In this document: positions 23,980 to 36,290 of the stretch, piece by piece
How the letters are laid out: each line of letters opens with the position of its first letter
How positions within the stretch are numbered: the first letter of the stretch is position 1
Source: Portulaca oleracea
Lineage: Eukaryota; Streptophyta; Magnoliopsida; Caryophyllales; Portulacaceae
Reading direction: 5' to 3'
NCBI GenBank assembly: GCA_029582165.1
Contig: CM055869.1
Coordinates: forward strand, 55,749,518-55,813,517
DNA: 64,000 bases
The notes under the pieces: generated by a model
Databases searched by the model: none
Told to the model about the DNA's origin: nothing
The model's input: only the letters and a program-made list of their open reading frames with translations
Made by a program: the position numbers and the translations under genes

Positions 23980-26900
23980 TGTAATAACCCGCCCTAAACC
24001 ATAGCTATTATAGTATCTTAAACTTGTTTAATTAGTTTTAATTGATTATTTAATTAATTTGTAGCTTGCAGTTAGCTAACGGTGATGTGAGTTTTAGCGG
24101 AATGGCGAAGCGATCGATTACTCAAACTTTTTACCGAGCTCGTTATATTTTATTTCGGACCTTAAATTACAATTATTTTAGGTTCTACAATTTTATTTTA
24201 AAGACAGTTTATTTATAGATTAATTTTCCGTATCGAAACGATTTTATTTTCGGGTTACCGATTTACCGTCTTTTTAAAACCGATTAAATTTATTATAGTT
24301 CCAAAGTATATATGTAATACCCATGTTATGTTTTATTAGTAATATTAGTATTTTTATAAGTGGAGTATTAGTGTTATAATTGCAACATTTATTAATGTTT
24401 TAATTAAGCTAATTAAAGGGAGTGATATATATGCAAGTGGGGGAGCTTAGGGGTCATTTTGTATTCAAAATTAGACAACTCTCTCACCTCTCTCTCTCTC
24501 TCTCTCTTGCTGAGCCACGCCCAGCCCCCTCTGCCGCCATTCCCGCCGGCGCCGGCCAAAATCCGGCGAGATTCCGGCCACTTTTCCGGCACCATTTTGA
24601 AGCTCTCACTCCCCTCTTCATCCTAGTCCATTTTATTCATCTTTTCAAGTGGTATTTTTCTAGTGTTCTCTTCCTCCATTGTTATGGGTTTTGAAGCTTT
24701 TGATATTATAGTTTTACCATGATGTTTTTGTGTTAATTTACTACCTTCTTTCATGAATTTAGAGTACAAATTTGTTGTAGTTGATTTTAGTGAGTAAAGC
24801 TATGTTTTTGGTTCAAGTTCATGTTAAATGTGTTGAGGTTTATGTGAATTATTGAAGGGGATGATGTTCTATAGTCATGCATGTTGGATTGGAAGAGATA
24901 TTTGAGTTAAACTTTCTGTTTTGTAGAGATAATAAACTATTCTTGAGTTGTTTGGATGAATTACATGAGAATTGTGAAGGAAATCATGTTATTTGTGGTG
25001 TAGTTTAAATACAAATGTATATGTGTTGTTGCATGTGAATTATATAAGTACGGATGCTAGTTTTGAGGCCTAAGGTCTGGAAATTTATGAAGAATTGAGT
25101 AAAGCATAATAGGTACTTAATTAGTGTACAATTGGAGTTAAAGAAAACCATGCATGAAGGCCAAAACTGACCCGGAACCTACTGCCCGAAATGAGATTTT
25201 TATAGAGGATGCTAAAATTAGTTTCGAGCCCAGAATTTAGTGTAAAAAGGTAGCCTAAGTTGTTAGTAAACACCGGGCTTTGGAATTTCGAAGTTTCGAT
25301 TTGTATAACTCAAGTTAGAGCCAAAACCGTAAAGCCGCGCAATTACATACGAATTTTGGAGTCAGTGTATTATTGGGCATTTTTCGACCAAATGGAGTTT
25401 GATTCTGGAAAAGTGTTCAACATAAGAGTTTTAGAGGACTTGACGAGCTTTCCAAACGTATGGTATGTCTTAAACCGATGTCGGAGAGTAAGTTATAGGA
25501 CCCGGAAACAGAGCTGAAAAACTGGAAATTCTGGGTAATTGCATAAGTACATTAAGGGGTTAAATGTGGTTATAAAGGTCTTATAAGTGGGTTTAAGAGT
25601 GGCTAATCTAAGGACTATAGTATTTGTGATATACTTGTTAAGTGGGAACCTTAGAGCTCGATGTTGAAGGACCCCGAGACCTTAAACTATTTTACCGTTT
25701 ACCATTTTAATTTACCGAAACTTCCTAAATTTATTGGGAAGTTTTTATCGTACTTTGAAGTTTTTAAAGTCTTTTTAGTAAATTGAGAGTTTATATTTTA
25801 CAAGTATTTCCTTGGTTCATAAAGCTCTTATAAGTTTAAAGCATTTATCCAAGCCTCTTGATTTTATCTCAAACATCCGAAAAACCCCGTTATTATTATT
25901 GTCGGTAATTTACTGCTACTGTCCGGGGCTCTTTTCGAGCCTTTCTCATTCTTTTTAGCCTCTGGCCCGGCCATCAAACTTGTAGAGCATATTTTTCCCT
26001 TTCCGAAAAGTACTCGCATAGCGAAATCCGAGTTCTATAGCCCGAGTTACGATCAAAATATCATTGTCTTTAAAACCTGAAATTCCTACACGTTTTATTG
26101 CCGAAACTTTATTGCGAGGTTCTACGCCCTCACCTTTTCATAGCTCCTATTTTAATACCGAACTCTATTATTATAGCTCAAAGTCCTGCTTCGACCCAAG
26201 CCATTCCCCAGCCGAGATCGCGACCGGACGGCTCACTCGCTTCAGGTACGCAAATTGTCCAGCTTTTATGATCTAAGTCATATTCATGGTTCATTCGATT
26301 TACGCCATGTCAAGTTTTATGGTTTACAATGTCTTTATGTTTAATAGTGGACCCGCTTTCTATGCTTATATTTACAGTTATGTTTTTAGCACTCCTGATC
26401 AGAGTGCCTTGACTGCTTGATGTCATCGCTTAGCAGTCAATCATTCCAAGTTTAGATCAACTTGGGCATACGCGTGTGTGAGGTGCTTGCACCGATCGTA
26501 AGGGTTCCACCTACTTTCTATCTTTATTGGTTTATGTTTATGATCATGTCACTCAAGTCCTATTTTAACCCCTTCCCCGTTTTCAAAATGAATTTAAATG
26601 CCGGCACTAAAAACCGTTTTCGAACGGTTTGACGTGTTGGAGGTTTACGTACTGAGTGTTTCCCCACTCACTTTGCGAATGTTTTTAATGTTTTGTTTTA
26701 GGCGGTCCGAGCTCCCAGGATAAAGGCAAGGTTAAGCACGAGTAAGTCGTCTGTACAGAATAGTTCTCTAAAGGCGATCGAAGATGGGTGTTCAAGGTTG
26801 CTCAAGGGCGTTAAAGGCCACTTAGTTATGGAAACCTATGATATGTCTGATAAAAGGTTGTACAATGTGTGTGTACTTTAAGTTTAGCAGTTGGATTGTA

Positions 26901-27071
26901 TGGAGTTTAGTACAGTCTTATGGTGTATTGTTATATGGTGGTTTTGTGTTTTGCCTTGTCCCGAGTAGGGACGGCGGTAATGCCTCGACCTAAGGTGTTC
27001 CGCTGCGCTAATCATGAGGTTAGGTTCCTAAAGTATAGTCTTGATCTTGTGATTAAGGTTGGGGCGTTACA
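23980..27071 (+). repeat. Long LTR, plus-strand chromovirus, right copy
   Basis: The partner of 2332-5431, with the same TGTAATAACC start and GCGTTACA end. It is followed not by a primer site but by unrelated sequence beginning atggagctag. It is therefore the outer 3' LTR of the array. The flank atgga is a candidate target duplication, but the other flank lies outside the window. Confidence 0.9.
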
Positions 27072-27565
27072 ATGGAGCTAGTGGCGGAATAAAGGTTAAT
27101 TGCGGAGCATTGAACCGCACACTCACACGCGCGCGCGTGTGTCGGTTGGCGACTTATTAGACAACACTTAGCACTTTGCACGCTTGTTCCGGAGCCGGAG
27201 AGTTATGATGTATTAGTTACATTGTAATTTTCGTTTTCCTTTTATTTATTTAATTCGTTTATATAAATAAATAAATTTATTTATATCCAGTATTGGTTAT
27301 TATAGGGCAGTTATTTTAATTAATTAATTTAATTAATTAATCTTGTTAACTACAAAGCCAACAAACTGCCTGCAACTTCCTCTCTCTCTCTATCCTATCT
27401 TTCTATTTTACGTTATATACACAAAGAATCCAGGGAAACTGAATGATTATGCTCATCAGAAAGTTTCACAAGGCTTGATTAATCCTGGAAGGATATTTGC
27501 TAATCTCAAAGCATTTTGAGTGAAGTGAGGCCAAATACTTCCTTAAAGATAGTGAATTTAATTAC
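27072..27565 (+). repeat. Direct repeat, copy 1 (copia LTR/leader-like, truncated by the chromovirus)
   Basis: About 494 bp, nearly identical to 28793-29285. It contains the self-complementary ACACGCGCGCGCGTGT core, an AT-rich stretch and a CT run. Copy 2 stands directly before a copia gag start, so the repeat is probably LTR or leader sequence of that element. The left end coincides with the chromovirus LTR end, so the chromovirus probably inserted into this repeat. Confidence 0.65.
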
Positions 27566-28152
27566 GGGAGGCAAGATAAAGTCCAATGTTTGAGACTTCT
27601 ATACCAAAAAAAGGTTGGGACATAAAATGGTTGCCTTAAGGCCATGGATAGGCTTTGTATTGGTCTTGACTTCAAAATTAATAACGCACAGCTACCTTTT
27701 GAAACACCTACTCTGGATAGTGACAAGAAATAAAATTGATAGCAAATCAAAAGCTTATAATTAAGTTAGTCGTACGTAGTTTAGCAACATTAGGATTAAA
27801 GCTGACGACCGCCACTTTATTAGTTGTAGTTAATGTTGGAGTATTTCAAGAGTTAAGAGATTCAATCAATTAATGTTGAAAAATTAACAACTATATGAGG
27901 TTAAGTTTGACCGTCGATTGGTGCTTGTCTCATTTGCATGCACCTCACTTTTTCATTCTCTCTCTCTAGGTTAAATTTCTAAGGGGAGCATTCCTGCTTA
28001 CTAGGATGTGAGAGTGTATTGAATGAAAGACGTGGACCATGTATAGGGCATTCATATCCCCTACTCTGCCCGCTATAATGCTGTTGGTTAGTATTTCCCT
28101 AAGATAAGGGGTCCGATGTGTTGCACAATCACCTAATATATATATAAAAATT
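27566..28152. other. No gene seen; unclassified repeat-derived sequence
   Basis: Only short ORFs on either strand. 27563-27580 is an exact 18-base inverted match to 28539-28556 in the following LTR-like repeat. Nothing else could be identified. Confidence 0.4.
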
Positions 28153-28670
28153 TTGGGCAGTGTTCCAATTCTATTTAAACTCAAGTTTTGGAAATAAATA
28201 ATTATTTTCTTTATTGATACCGCTTGGGCTCCAAGTAGTGGATTTCGACTAGAAGACTATTCTACATCTACTTAAGTTTACTATAAATACTAGGTTTTTC
28301 AACCTAATTTGGTGTGGCCAAATTATGTGCCTCTACAACACCCTTATGAGATCTCCTTTTCTATTCCATTTTTAGTGTTTTTATTATGAGATTGTAATCA
28401 CCGTTATATCTCATTACCCTTCCTTTGAGATATGTCTACTCACATTGAGTTATAACCGCTTGAGATCTTTCATTCTTGATCTCATTATGTTATACAGCCG
28501 TTTGGGATACCCTTTGTAATATCTCCATTATAGTGTATTTTATCTTGCCTCCCGTAGTATTTTTCTGCTTTGGGATTCGATGTAAAAATCTTGTCTTCAT
28601 CACCCCTACATTGTTCTTGTTTATTTTCCAATACCTAAATCCCTAAATTAATTGTCTTGTTTGTTGATAG
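28153..28670 (+). repeat. Copia-type LTR-like repeat, family A
   Basis: About 500 bp similar over its length to 39545-40075, and more weakly to 31931-32230. Shared landmarks include gggcagtgt, ggccaaattatgtgcctc, gagatatgtct and tatcttgcctcccgt. The run of regulatory-looking T-rich blocks and the TG-type start in the 39545 copy suggest an LTR. No primer site was found next to this copy. Confidence 0.55.
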
Positions 28671-28792
28671 TTTTGCTATTTGATAGTAAGGAGAGTGGAA
28701 GGTGAAAAGTCACACATTGGTAGTGGAAGGGACTTTTCGCTACTTTATAAGGAATAGTACTACTTGGGCTTATAATTAGCTAATGGGTTACT

Positions 28793-29285
28793 ATGGAGCT
28801 AGTGGTGGTATTAAGGTTCAATGCGGAGCATTGAACCGCACACTCACACGCGCGCGTGTGTTTCGGTTGGCGACTTATTAGACGACACTTAGCACTTTGC
28901 ACGCTTGTGCCGGAGCCGGAGAGTTATGATGTATTAATCACATTGTAATTTTCGTTTTTCTTTTATTTATTAATTCGTTTAAATAAATAAATAAATTTAT
29001 TTATATCCAGTATTGGATATTATAGGGAAGTTATTTTAATTAATTAATTTAATTATTTAATCTTGTTAACTACAAAGCCAACAAACTGCCTGCAACTTCC
29101 TCTCTCTCTCTATCCTATCTTTCTGTTTTACGTTATATTCACAAAGAATCTAGGGAAACTGAATGATTTTGCTCATCAGAAAGTTTCACAAGGCTTGATT
29201 AATCCTGGAAGGATATTTGCTAATCTCTGAGCATTCTGAGTGAAGTGAGGGCAAATACTTCCTTAAAGACAGTGAATTTAATCAC
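28793..29285 (+). repeat. Direct repeat, copy 2 (upstream of copia gag)
   Basis: The partner of 27072-27565, ending 50 bases before the gag ATG at 29335. The preceding sequence (about 28700-28790: cacattggtagtggaaggga, then tttataagg) looks like the promoter part of a copia LTR. The whole of about 28690-29290 may therefore be one LTR. No convincing primer site was seen after it. Confidence 0.6.
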
Positions 29286-29334
29286 GTTCAAGCCTTTTCT
29301 TCTCATTTTTGCTTAACAATTACAAGGAATTATT

Positions 29335-31384
29335 ATGGCTGATTCTGCAAGTTATTCTGATTTGAAATTCATGAATCCCGATTTCATGAAGCAAGACAAA
29401 TTCGATGACACAAATTACAATCGGTTGAAGGACAAGATGATATTTTTACTCACTGCCTTGAACGTTGTCTATCTTTTGGATCCAAACCTGCCTGAGATCG
29501 AAGATGCCAAGGAGTTGGATCCACCGGAGCGTAAGCAAAAGGTTGCAGAACTACAAAAGAAAAGGAAGGATGATGAGTTTGTGTGTCTAGGACATATTTT
29601 GGTTGCCCTTGCAAACAATCTGTACGACCTCTACATGATGTATTCTTCCCCAGGAGAGATTTGGAAGAAATTGGAAGACAAGTATACTACCGAGAGGCAA
29701 GGTACTGACAAGTTTCTTATTATGAAATTTCTGGAGTTTAAGATTACTGGTTCTATACCAATTCTTGACCAAGTGCATGAGTTGCTTGTCTTGGTTAATA
29801 GATTTCGTGACCTTAAGGTGATTTTACCCGAGGCATTCCAAGTGGGGGCAATTAGTTCGAAGTTACCCCCTACGTGGAATGATTATAGGAAGAAACTTCT
29901 TCACATGCAAAAAGATTTCACTCTTGAGAAGATTATGAGACATCTCCGAATTGAAGAGGAGACTCGGAAGAGAGATGTCCCAGATCTTCCCAACAGTTCT
30001 AAGGTGAACAATGTTGAGGGTATGTATAAAAAGAACAATAAAAGGAAGGCACTCAATTCTAATAAAATTGACAAGAAGAAAAATAAAAAATGTTATGGTT
30101 GTAATGGGAAAGGTCACTACATTAAAGACTGCAAATCTGTTAAGAAACTCAGAAAGGAGACCCAAACACAAGGAACATCACATAAAGCTAATCTGGTAGA
30201 GAAACAGATTGAGGATTTTATTGCCATGATTACTATTTCTGTCAATAATTTGCATATTGACATGGTAACTGAAGTGAATATGGCAAGTGCAAGATCCGGT
30301 GCTTGGTGGATAAATTCTGGTGCATCTGTACATGTGTGTTATGACAGGGCACAACTCAAAACCTATGACAAAATTGCTGAGAAAAAAGTGTTGATGGGAA
30401 ACCATGCAGTTGCAAAGGTCATTGGACAAGGCACAGTGGAACTACAGTTCACATCCGGCAAGAGATTGACTTTGAAGAATGTTCTTCATGTGCCGGATAT
30501 GAGGAAGAACTTGGTTTCTGAAGGTCTTTTGAACAAGGGTGGTTTTAGAATAGTCACTGAATCTGATCAAGTTGTAATTTCTAAGTCTGAAATTTTTGTT
30601 GGCAAGGGATATTATTGTGATGGCATGTTTAAGTTAAACATTGATGGAATAGATGGAATAAATATTGTTTCTTCTTATATTGTGGATTCTTATTCTTTGT
30701 GGCATGCTAGATTAGCACATTTAAATTTCACATCCTTAGAATATATGCAGAAACATGGCTATATTTCTGTGAATGATAAAATCAAGAAAGATAAGTGTGA
30801 AATTTGTATTCAAGCAAAGATCACTAGGAAACCCTTTCCTAAGGTAGAAAGGAAAACTGAAATTCTTGATTTAGTTCATTCTGATATATGTGAATTTAAT
30901 GACATGCTAAATAGAGGAGGTAAACATTATTTTATAACATTTATTGATGATTGTTCAAGATACACTTATGTGTATTTAATGAAACATAAGGATGAGGCGT
31001 TTGATTTATTCAAATGCTATAAGGCTGAAGTAGAAAATCAAAAAGGAAAAAAGATTAAGGGTCTTCGAAGTGACAGGAGGGGAATATTTTCCTACTGAAT
31101 TTGATGATTATTGTGAACAACATGGACTTATACATCAAAAATCAGCCCCTTATACTCCCCAACAAAATGGGTTGGCAGAAAGGAAGAATCGTAGCTTAGG
31201 AGAAATGGTTAACTCCATGCTTCTAAATTCCAAGCTATTTGAGACACACCATTCTAAGTTAATCACAACCTCATTCTTGTCTAGACTGCAGCTATACTTG
31301 AGTGATTCAAGAGAGAAACTATTATTCTTGAGTGTTACAAGTGCTAAGCTTTATCCCTTTGAACATTTACGGTATAGTAAATAG
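29335..31384 (+). pseudogene. Ty1/copia gag-protease-integrase fragment, frameshifted and truncated
   Basis: A 587-codon ORF starts at the ATG at 29335. It holds a copia gag domain (about residues 1-230), a zinc knuckle CYGCNGKGHYIKDC (CX2CX4HX4C), an aspartic-protease-like motif reading WWINSGASVHVC, the integrase zinc region WHARLAHL...CEICIQAK, and the integrase core with aspartates in HSDI and FIDDCSR. A one-base loss near 31070 shifts the frame. The core then continues in 31070-31384 as GGEYF...YTPQQNGLAERKNR, giving the third acidic residue. Reverse transcriptase and RNase H are absent because the element breaks off after about 31250. The protease motif has N where the catalytic D belongs. 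It is not functional. Confidence 0.9.
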
Positions 31385-31930
31385 TTCTTAAAGAAAGTGA
31401 GTACGAGGCCACGACTCTTAGCGTTATCCAAGCGAGTTTCCATTGGTTTTATATACTGTTATTCCCTTTCCTCAAACAATGGGATGTTAAATCATGCTTT
31501 AGTTTTGGTATGATTTATGAATAAAGTACGCAAAGAGAAATTTGTAAATCAAAATGCTTAGGCTAGACTAATCTTCACATAATTTAGAAAGAAATGTGAT
31601 ATTAAGGATTAATTTTATAATTTTACTGTTAACCTAGCTTAGTAAAATATTCATAAAAATAGGTAGTTCACTAGTGCTAAGGAACTCACTTCTATTTAGG
31701 TATTATTTGGCAAAACTAGCAATTTAGATAGTGGATAGGGGTTTAGATTAACAGTGGATAGTGGTTTAAGCAGTGAATAATGGTATTACTTTAGTGATTG
31801 GCGGACAACTTTTCAAATGAGCATTCGAAGAAGTTATGTTGGGTAAATTTAGTTGTAGGATTAGCTGATTACACTAAATTGACATAAAAAGATGGGATAT
31901 TGGATGATGGTAATATATCAACTTTTGGGG
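31385..31930. other. No gene seen
   Basis: AT-rich sequence with stops in all frames and no recognisable motif. Confidence 0.5.
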
Positions 31931-32230
31931 GTATTGGACTATAAAATACATATATAAGATTGATCTCGATCTTTTCTATTCCGCTTTTCTTTTTAGGTTG
32001 AGTATTTTTATTATGAAATTGGAATCTCTCCTGATTATATGCTATGTTGTTGTCATACCCTTTGAGATTTGTCTACTCCGGTTGTGTTATAACTCTTTGA
32101 GGTTTTAATTTGTTTCTTCTTGATCTCATTGCATTACAAGTTAGCCTACGGATCCCAGGCACAATGTAATTGGTTGAGATCTTTTCTTCTTGATTTTCTC
32201 TACTTATGACCAAGGTGTGATAGTTCATTC
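31931..32230 (+). repeat. Diverged LTR-like fragment, family A
   Basis: Weaker similarity to 28330-28550 and 39730-39920 (ttttattatgaaattg, ctttgagatttgtctact, gagatcttttcttcttga). It is an older copy of the same repeat. 32231-32639 beyond it holds nothing recognisable. Confidence 0.45.
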
Positions 32231-32639
32231 TATTTAGTTGTTGTAGACAGGCTCATGAGCCCATTGGCACACAATGGTATGTTTCGGGTAAAACCATCAT
32301 AGATCCAATTGGCTTTTCCAATGCTTCTAAGGTTTTGAATAAGTTGTTCTACAAAGATATTCTTAATTATGAGAGGCTCTCAATTCACTTGTGAGGAGGA
32401 TGATGCTAACTTAGTCACTTCTGATAATGACCTGCTTGGCCCCTATATTGTTGAGTCCGTTCCTATATTGTTGAATAAGTTTTTTTAATTTGACGTTCAA
32501 AGAAACAATCCGAAACGAGATATTTAGATCTAATAGCGTTGAACCATAGCTAGAACAGAAGAGATATTTCCAGGAGAGTTTACAAAGGAAAGTACTATTC
32601 ACTGCATTCAGTTTTACGGAGACCAAGACCGCCCTTTTT

Positions 32640-33430
32640 TTTCAGACAAATTTTGTCCAAAGAGACCATAGGCAGTCCCTCGTTAGATGTAAGATATTCC
32701 CAGAAAAATCCTTCAGTTTTTGAAATAGAAAGTCTCATTCAACTCTGTCAAGTGCTTTTTCTAAATGTTATCCAAGAGAGGACATAGCCTACTGAGTACT
32801 GGCGAAAATGTTCGAGATAATTTTATGAATACTATTACAGAGATTGGTGCTTAGGTCGAAATTGGGAAGGAGTGGAGGGATTCTCAACTTTAAAGGTTAA
32901 GGGTGATGAGGGAGTGATTATTTTGTTTTAACATTTTACAACCCCTAGAAAAAGGACTTAACAGCTTCACAAACATCATTCTCAATAATACTCCAATGAG
33001 CTTATAGAAAGCGACGTCGAAACCATCAGGACAAGGAGTCTACTTATCTTGTTGGAAAACAACATTTTCAAAATCTCTTCATCTGAAACTTCTTTGGTGA
33101 GAGCTCCGTTATCCTAGTTAATAATACCAGATGAGAGGTCGAGACCTACACTACAACTAGGATCAGCCTCAGATTTGTAATGAATGGAAAAATTGTTAAC
33201 CAGTGTATTTTTAATTTCGTCAATGTTATTATTCTAGATGCCAAGATCATTTTTAGTACTGGTAACTTTGGTCTTGACTTTCTGGCCTTCATAGTCAAAT
33301 GAAAGAATCTAGAGTTACAATCCCCATTAATGAGCCATTCCTTTCTATTCAGAGAACCCCATATCTTTTTATTGAAAAGATGAAGCCACTCATGCTGCCT
33401 AAGGAGGCGAAAGTACCAGCCAATTATTCA
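32640..33430 (-). pseudogene. Plant L1-type LINE ORF2 remnant (reverse transcriptase N-terminal part)
   Basis: Minus-strand reading across frames gives GDCNSRFFHLTMKARKS (family pattern GDxNTxFFH), then PDGFDVAFYK (GPDGF motif), then IHKIISNIFA (YKIISKILA). The order is right for the region between endonuclease and reverse transcriptase of plant LINEs. There are many stops and an internal deletion. It directly abuts a copia gag fragment at about 33430, which marks a recombination or nested-insertion border. Confidence 0.65.
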
Positions 33431-33438
33431 TTCTGGCA

Positions 33439-33973
33439 TTATTCGGGTTGGCAATGAGCTAACTTGTTTCGACCTCTAGATTTAGATTGTCCCCTGCCCG
33501 AGCTCCCACTGTTCCTCCTACCCCTAACATCCAAAGAATTCTCCAAAGACTCAAGCACATTGGAATATGTCCTACGGATGATTTCATTCAGGATAGAGTA
33601 TTTAATTTCCCGAAACTTCAGTTTCCCATCTTTCTTAGCCAAAGATGTTACAAAAGTCATAAAATTATCCCAAGACTTAGGTAGGGTAGCCAACAATATA
33701 TTAGCATCTATCTCGTCGTCAAAACGAAATCCCATAGAGGTTAATTTTGATAGTATCTCATTCAACTCATTCATATTTATCATTCATATCAGCAGACTCG
33801 TGCATCTTAAATTTAAACAAAGAACGCAACACATATATGTTGTTCATCGCCAAAGGCTTCTCATATGTGTATTGCAAGGCCTTTTGCAGACCTTTCATTG
33901 TTTTCTGATCTTTGACGTTGAAAGCCACGTTCTGAGCTAAGGTCAGTTTGCAGATCAACCACGCTCCAACCAA
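33439..33973 (-). pseudogene. Ty1/copia gag fragment
   Basis: Two overlapping minus-strand frames (33973-33767 and 33783-33439) make one gag: NVAFNVKDQKTMKGLQKAL...YEKPLAMNN, then NELNEILSKLTSMG...NILLATLPKSWDNF, then a basic glycine/arginine tail. The shift between frames near 33775 breaks it. It begins just after a primer site at 33975-33987, so this is the true 5' end of a copia internal region. It is lost beyond the basic tail. Confidence 0.8.
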
Positions 33974-33974
33974 A

Positions 33975-33987
33975 GCTTTGATACCAA
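33975..33987 (-). other. Primer binding site of the minus-strand copia element
   Basis: On the minus strand this reads TTGGTATCAAAGC, the initiator-Met-type primer site with one change. It follows the LTR end TCCTAACA. Confidence 0.75.
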
Positions 33988-33988
33988 T

Positions 33989-34500
33989 TGTTAGGATACT
34001 CAGGGCGTTTTGTTAGCAGACAAACAATAATAAAAAGGGCAAAAATAAATAAAGATTCGGCACAAGGAATTAACATGGAAAAACCCAAATTGGGAAAAAA
34101 CCACGAACGATGCACTATCAGAGGATTTCAACAGTATGTGTTTCAGAGAATCCTAGACATCCACAATCTCTCACAGTCTCTCTAGAGTTACAACCTGAGA
34201 ACTCAACACTCACATATGAGTCTCACACAACTCTCTTAGGGACACATAAATTAGAGGTTAATCTCTTATGGTAGGTGAACACTCTTAATTGTAATGCAAA
34301 TAAGCCTAGCACCTAGTCTCTATTTATCATAAAAGGCTAACACAATTAATTACGGTTAATAGAGTCCTTGGTAGACAATGAATTATAAAATGAGACGACT
34401 AACAAATTAGCAACCTGATTCTCACTCAAACTTTTCTACCTTGCTCCCTAAGCCACATAGACCAACCAAAAATTGGTCTCGACATTCAAGTCAACAAAAA
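33989..34500 (-). repeat. Copia 5' LTR (minus strand)
   Basis: The LTR ends TCCTAACA (minus strand) next to the primer site. The interior resembles 34991-35849: both share gcacaagga...aacccaaa.ttgg on the plus strand. The outer boundary is not clear, so about 34500 is an estimate. Confidence 0.55.
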
Positions 34501-34678
34501 ATTGTTCATTGCATATGAGAGCCTTTTGGGACTGTGCCCTACAGAGGGGCACATTGGCCATGTCGGTCGTGTAGGGATCAACACGACCCGTACGTGTCAT
34601 ACGAACACAGGTGGTATGAGGTGCTATTCCGCTTTTTCCTACTTACATCGGTGTGTTCTCTTGTGAGCTATCAGTTAT

Positions 34679-34876
34679 GGTGCGTTTGATAGTTTCCCGG
34701 CAAAGCCTTTCCCTAGGGCCCCCTTGGGAAAATGTTTACGGAACTTGAGAGTGAATATATAATGAACCCTACACTAAAACTTTTCCATCCATGTGTCATG
34801 ATCAAACATGGAAAATTTTGTCCAATTAGGAAATTTCACTAACTTTCCCGCGAAAGTTGGGAAACCAAACGCTCCC
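34679..34876. mobile_element. hAT-like MITE
   Basis: Short element with imperfect terminal inverted repeats, ggtgcgtttgatagtttccc at the left and gggaaaccaaacgctccc at the right, and no coding capacity. A clean 8-base target duplication was not found. Confidence 0.45.
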
Positions 34877-34990
34877 TTATTCTTTCTAGTGAGATAAAGA
34901 AAGAGAAAGAGCTCCCTTGCAACCATTAAATATTGGAGAGTGTAAGAGAGTGGTTAAAATTAGGATATAATCTCTATTGAAGGATCAGAA

Positions 34991-35849
34991 AGTTAGGATC
35001 TAGAGTTCAAGACCACAAACAATAGTGTGGAGTAAGTTAGAGAGTAAATAAGATTGCACAAGGACTAACGTGGACAAACCCAAACTTGGAAAAATCATGG
35101 ACATTGCACTAAGGAGAGGGACTTTAAAAGTAGAGTGTTACAATGGCTAGTCAGGGAACTTACAAGGATAATTCTAAACCCCTTTAGAATACCCATCCTA
35201 ATTTTCAACCTTACATCATCACCTTCAACGGTGCTCTTCAACAGACGCCCACCCTAACTCTCTTTCGGTGCCCTTCACAAGCTACCCGGTGCTTTCTCTA
35301 TGAGATACATATAATAACCTTAAGCAACTCAAGTATTCACAAGAATGATAACCTTGTTCACGAAGCTATAAAGAAAGCCTTGGCCATCAAGGTACAACCA
35401 AACGGTGACCACCACTCCAATTAAATTTACCAAATCTAATATAATTAGGAAACTCAACATAATAAGGCCAAATAATTACTCGGAGGTACCCTAACTTTTG
35501 GTGAAATGTTTTTCAGGTACCTCAACTTTTCAAAACTCATTTTGGGGTACCCTTACTTTTTGAGTTAGAAATTATTAGGTGCTTCTTCGGTCATCAATTT
35601 GGTTAAGTGACCGAAAAACCCTTGTTCTTCCATTTTTTAAGAAATACCCTTAAAAAAGAAGAATAAGGGTATTTCGGTCACTTAATAAAATTGATGGCCG
35701 GAAAAGCACCAAATAATTACTAACCCAAAAAGTAAGGGTACCTCAAAATGAGTTTTGAAAAGTTGGGGTACCGAAAAATAGTTTCCCCAAATATTGGGGC
35801 ACCTCCAAGTAATTTTTTGTAATAAGGAAATCTAAATATTTTCCTAACA
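34991..35849 (-). repeat. Second copia LTR copy, interrupted by a MITE
   Basis: Starts TGTTAGGAAA on the minus strand (35849) and shares interior blocks with 33989-34500. The MITE at 35468-35819 splits it, and without the MITE it is about 500 bp. Whether it pairs with 33989-34500 or is a solo LTR of a relative is not resolved. Confidence 0.5.
35468..35819. mobile_element. Foldback MITE (352 bp) with 8-bp target duplication
   Basis: Almost the whole element is a palindrome: ggaggtaccctaacttttgg on the left mirrors the right end, and gggtatttcggtcacttaa mirrors the middle. TAATAAGG is repeated exactly at 35460-35467 and 35820-35827. Eight bases suits hAT-type transposition. It lies inside a copia LTR. 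Confidence 0.8.
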
Positions 35850-36290
35850 CAATTAGGAAAAAAATAATGCGGTCAATCTGGGAGATTTTAGGACATGTTG
35901 TGATTGTGATCGTGTTGTCCTCTTTCTTGTTTCATTGTGAATTATTTTCTGGTTGCCATCGTTTATGAGTTTTTTTCTCCCAATTCCTGGGTTTCTACGT
36001 GTTCTTGGTGCTTGTTTCATTGATTTTTTTACTTTTTTAATTTCGTATAATTTCTGTCACCTTTGTTTCGCATCCCCTTGATCCGTAGTTTGCAAGTTAC
36101 ACTTTGATTTTCCTTTCAATTCGAATGAGAGGAAAGGCCAAACTCCAGTTCGTAAGAGATAGCGAAGGTATGCTTAAAGAAAGAAAGAAAATAAGAGAGA
36201 GAGAGAGAGAATCTATTCCCACAAAGCCACTAATCGAAAGAGCAAAAATACTATTAGCTAGCTCCATTACTCTATATTTGTCGTTGATGT

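Noticed and set aside
33464..33940. 158-codon plus-strand ORF
   Set aside because: It is antisense to a recognisable copia gag fragment.
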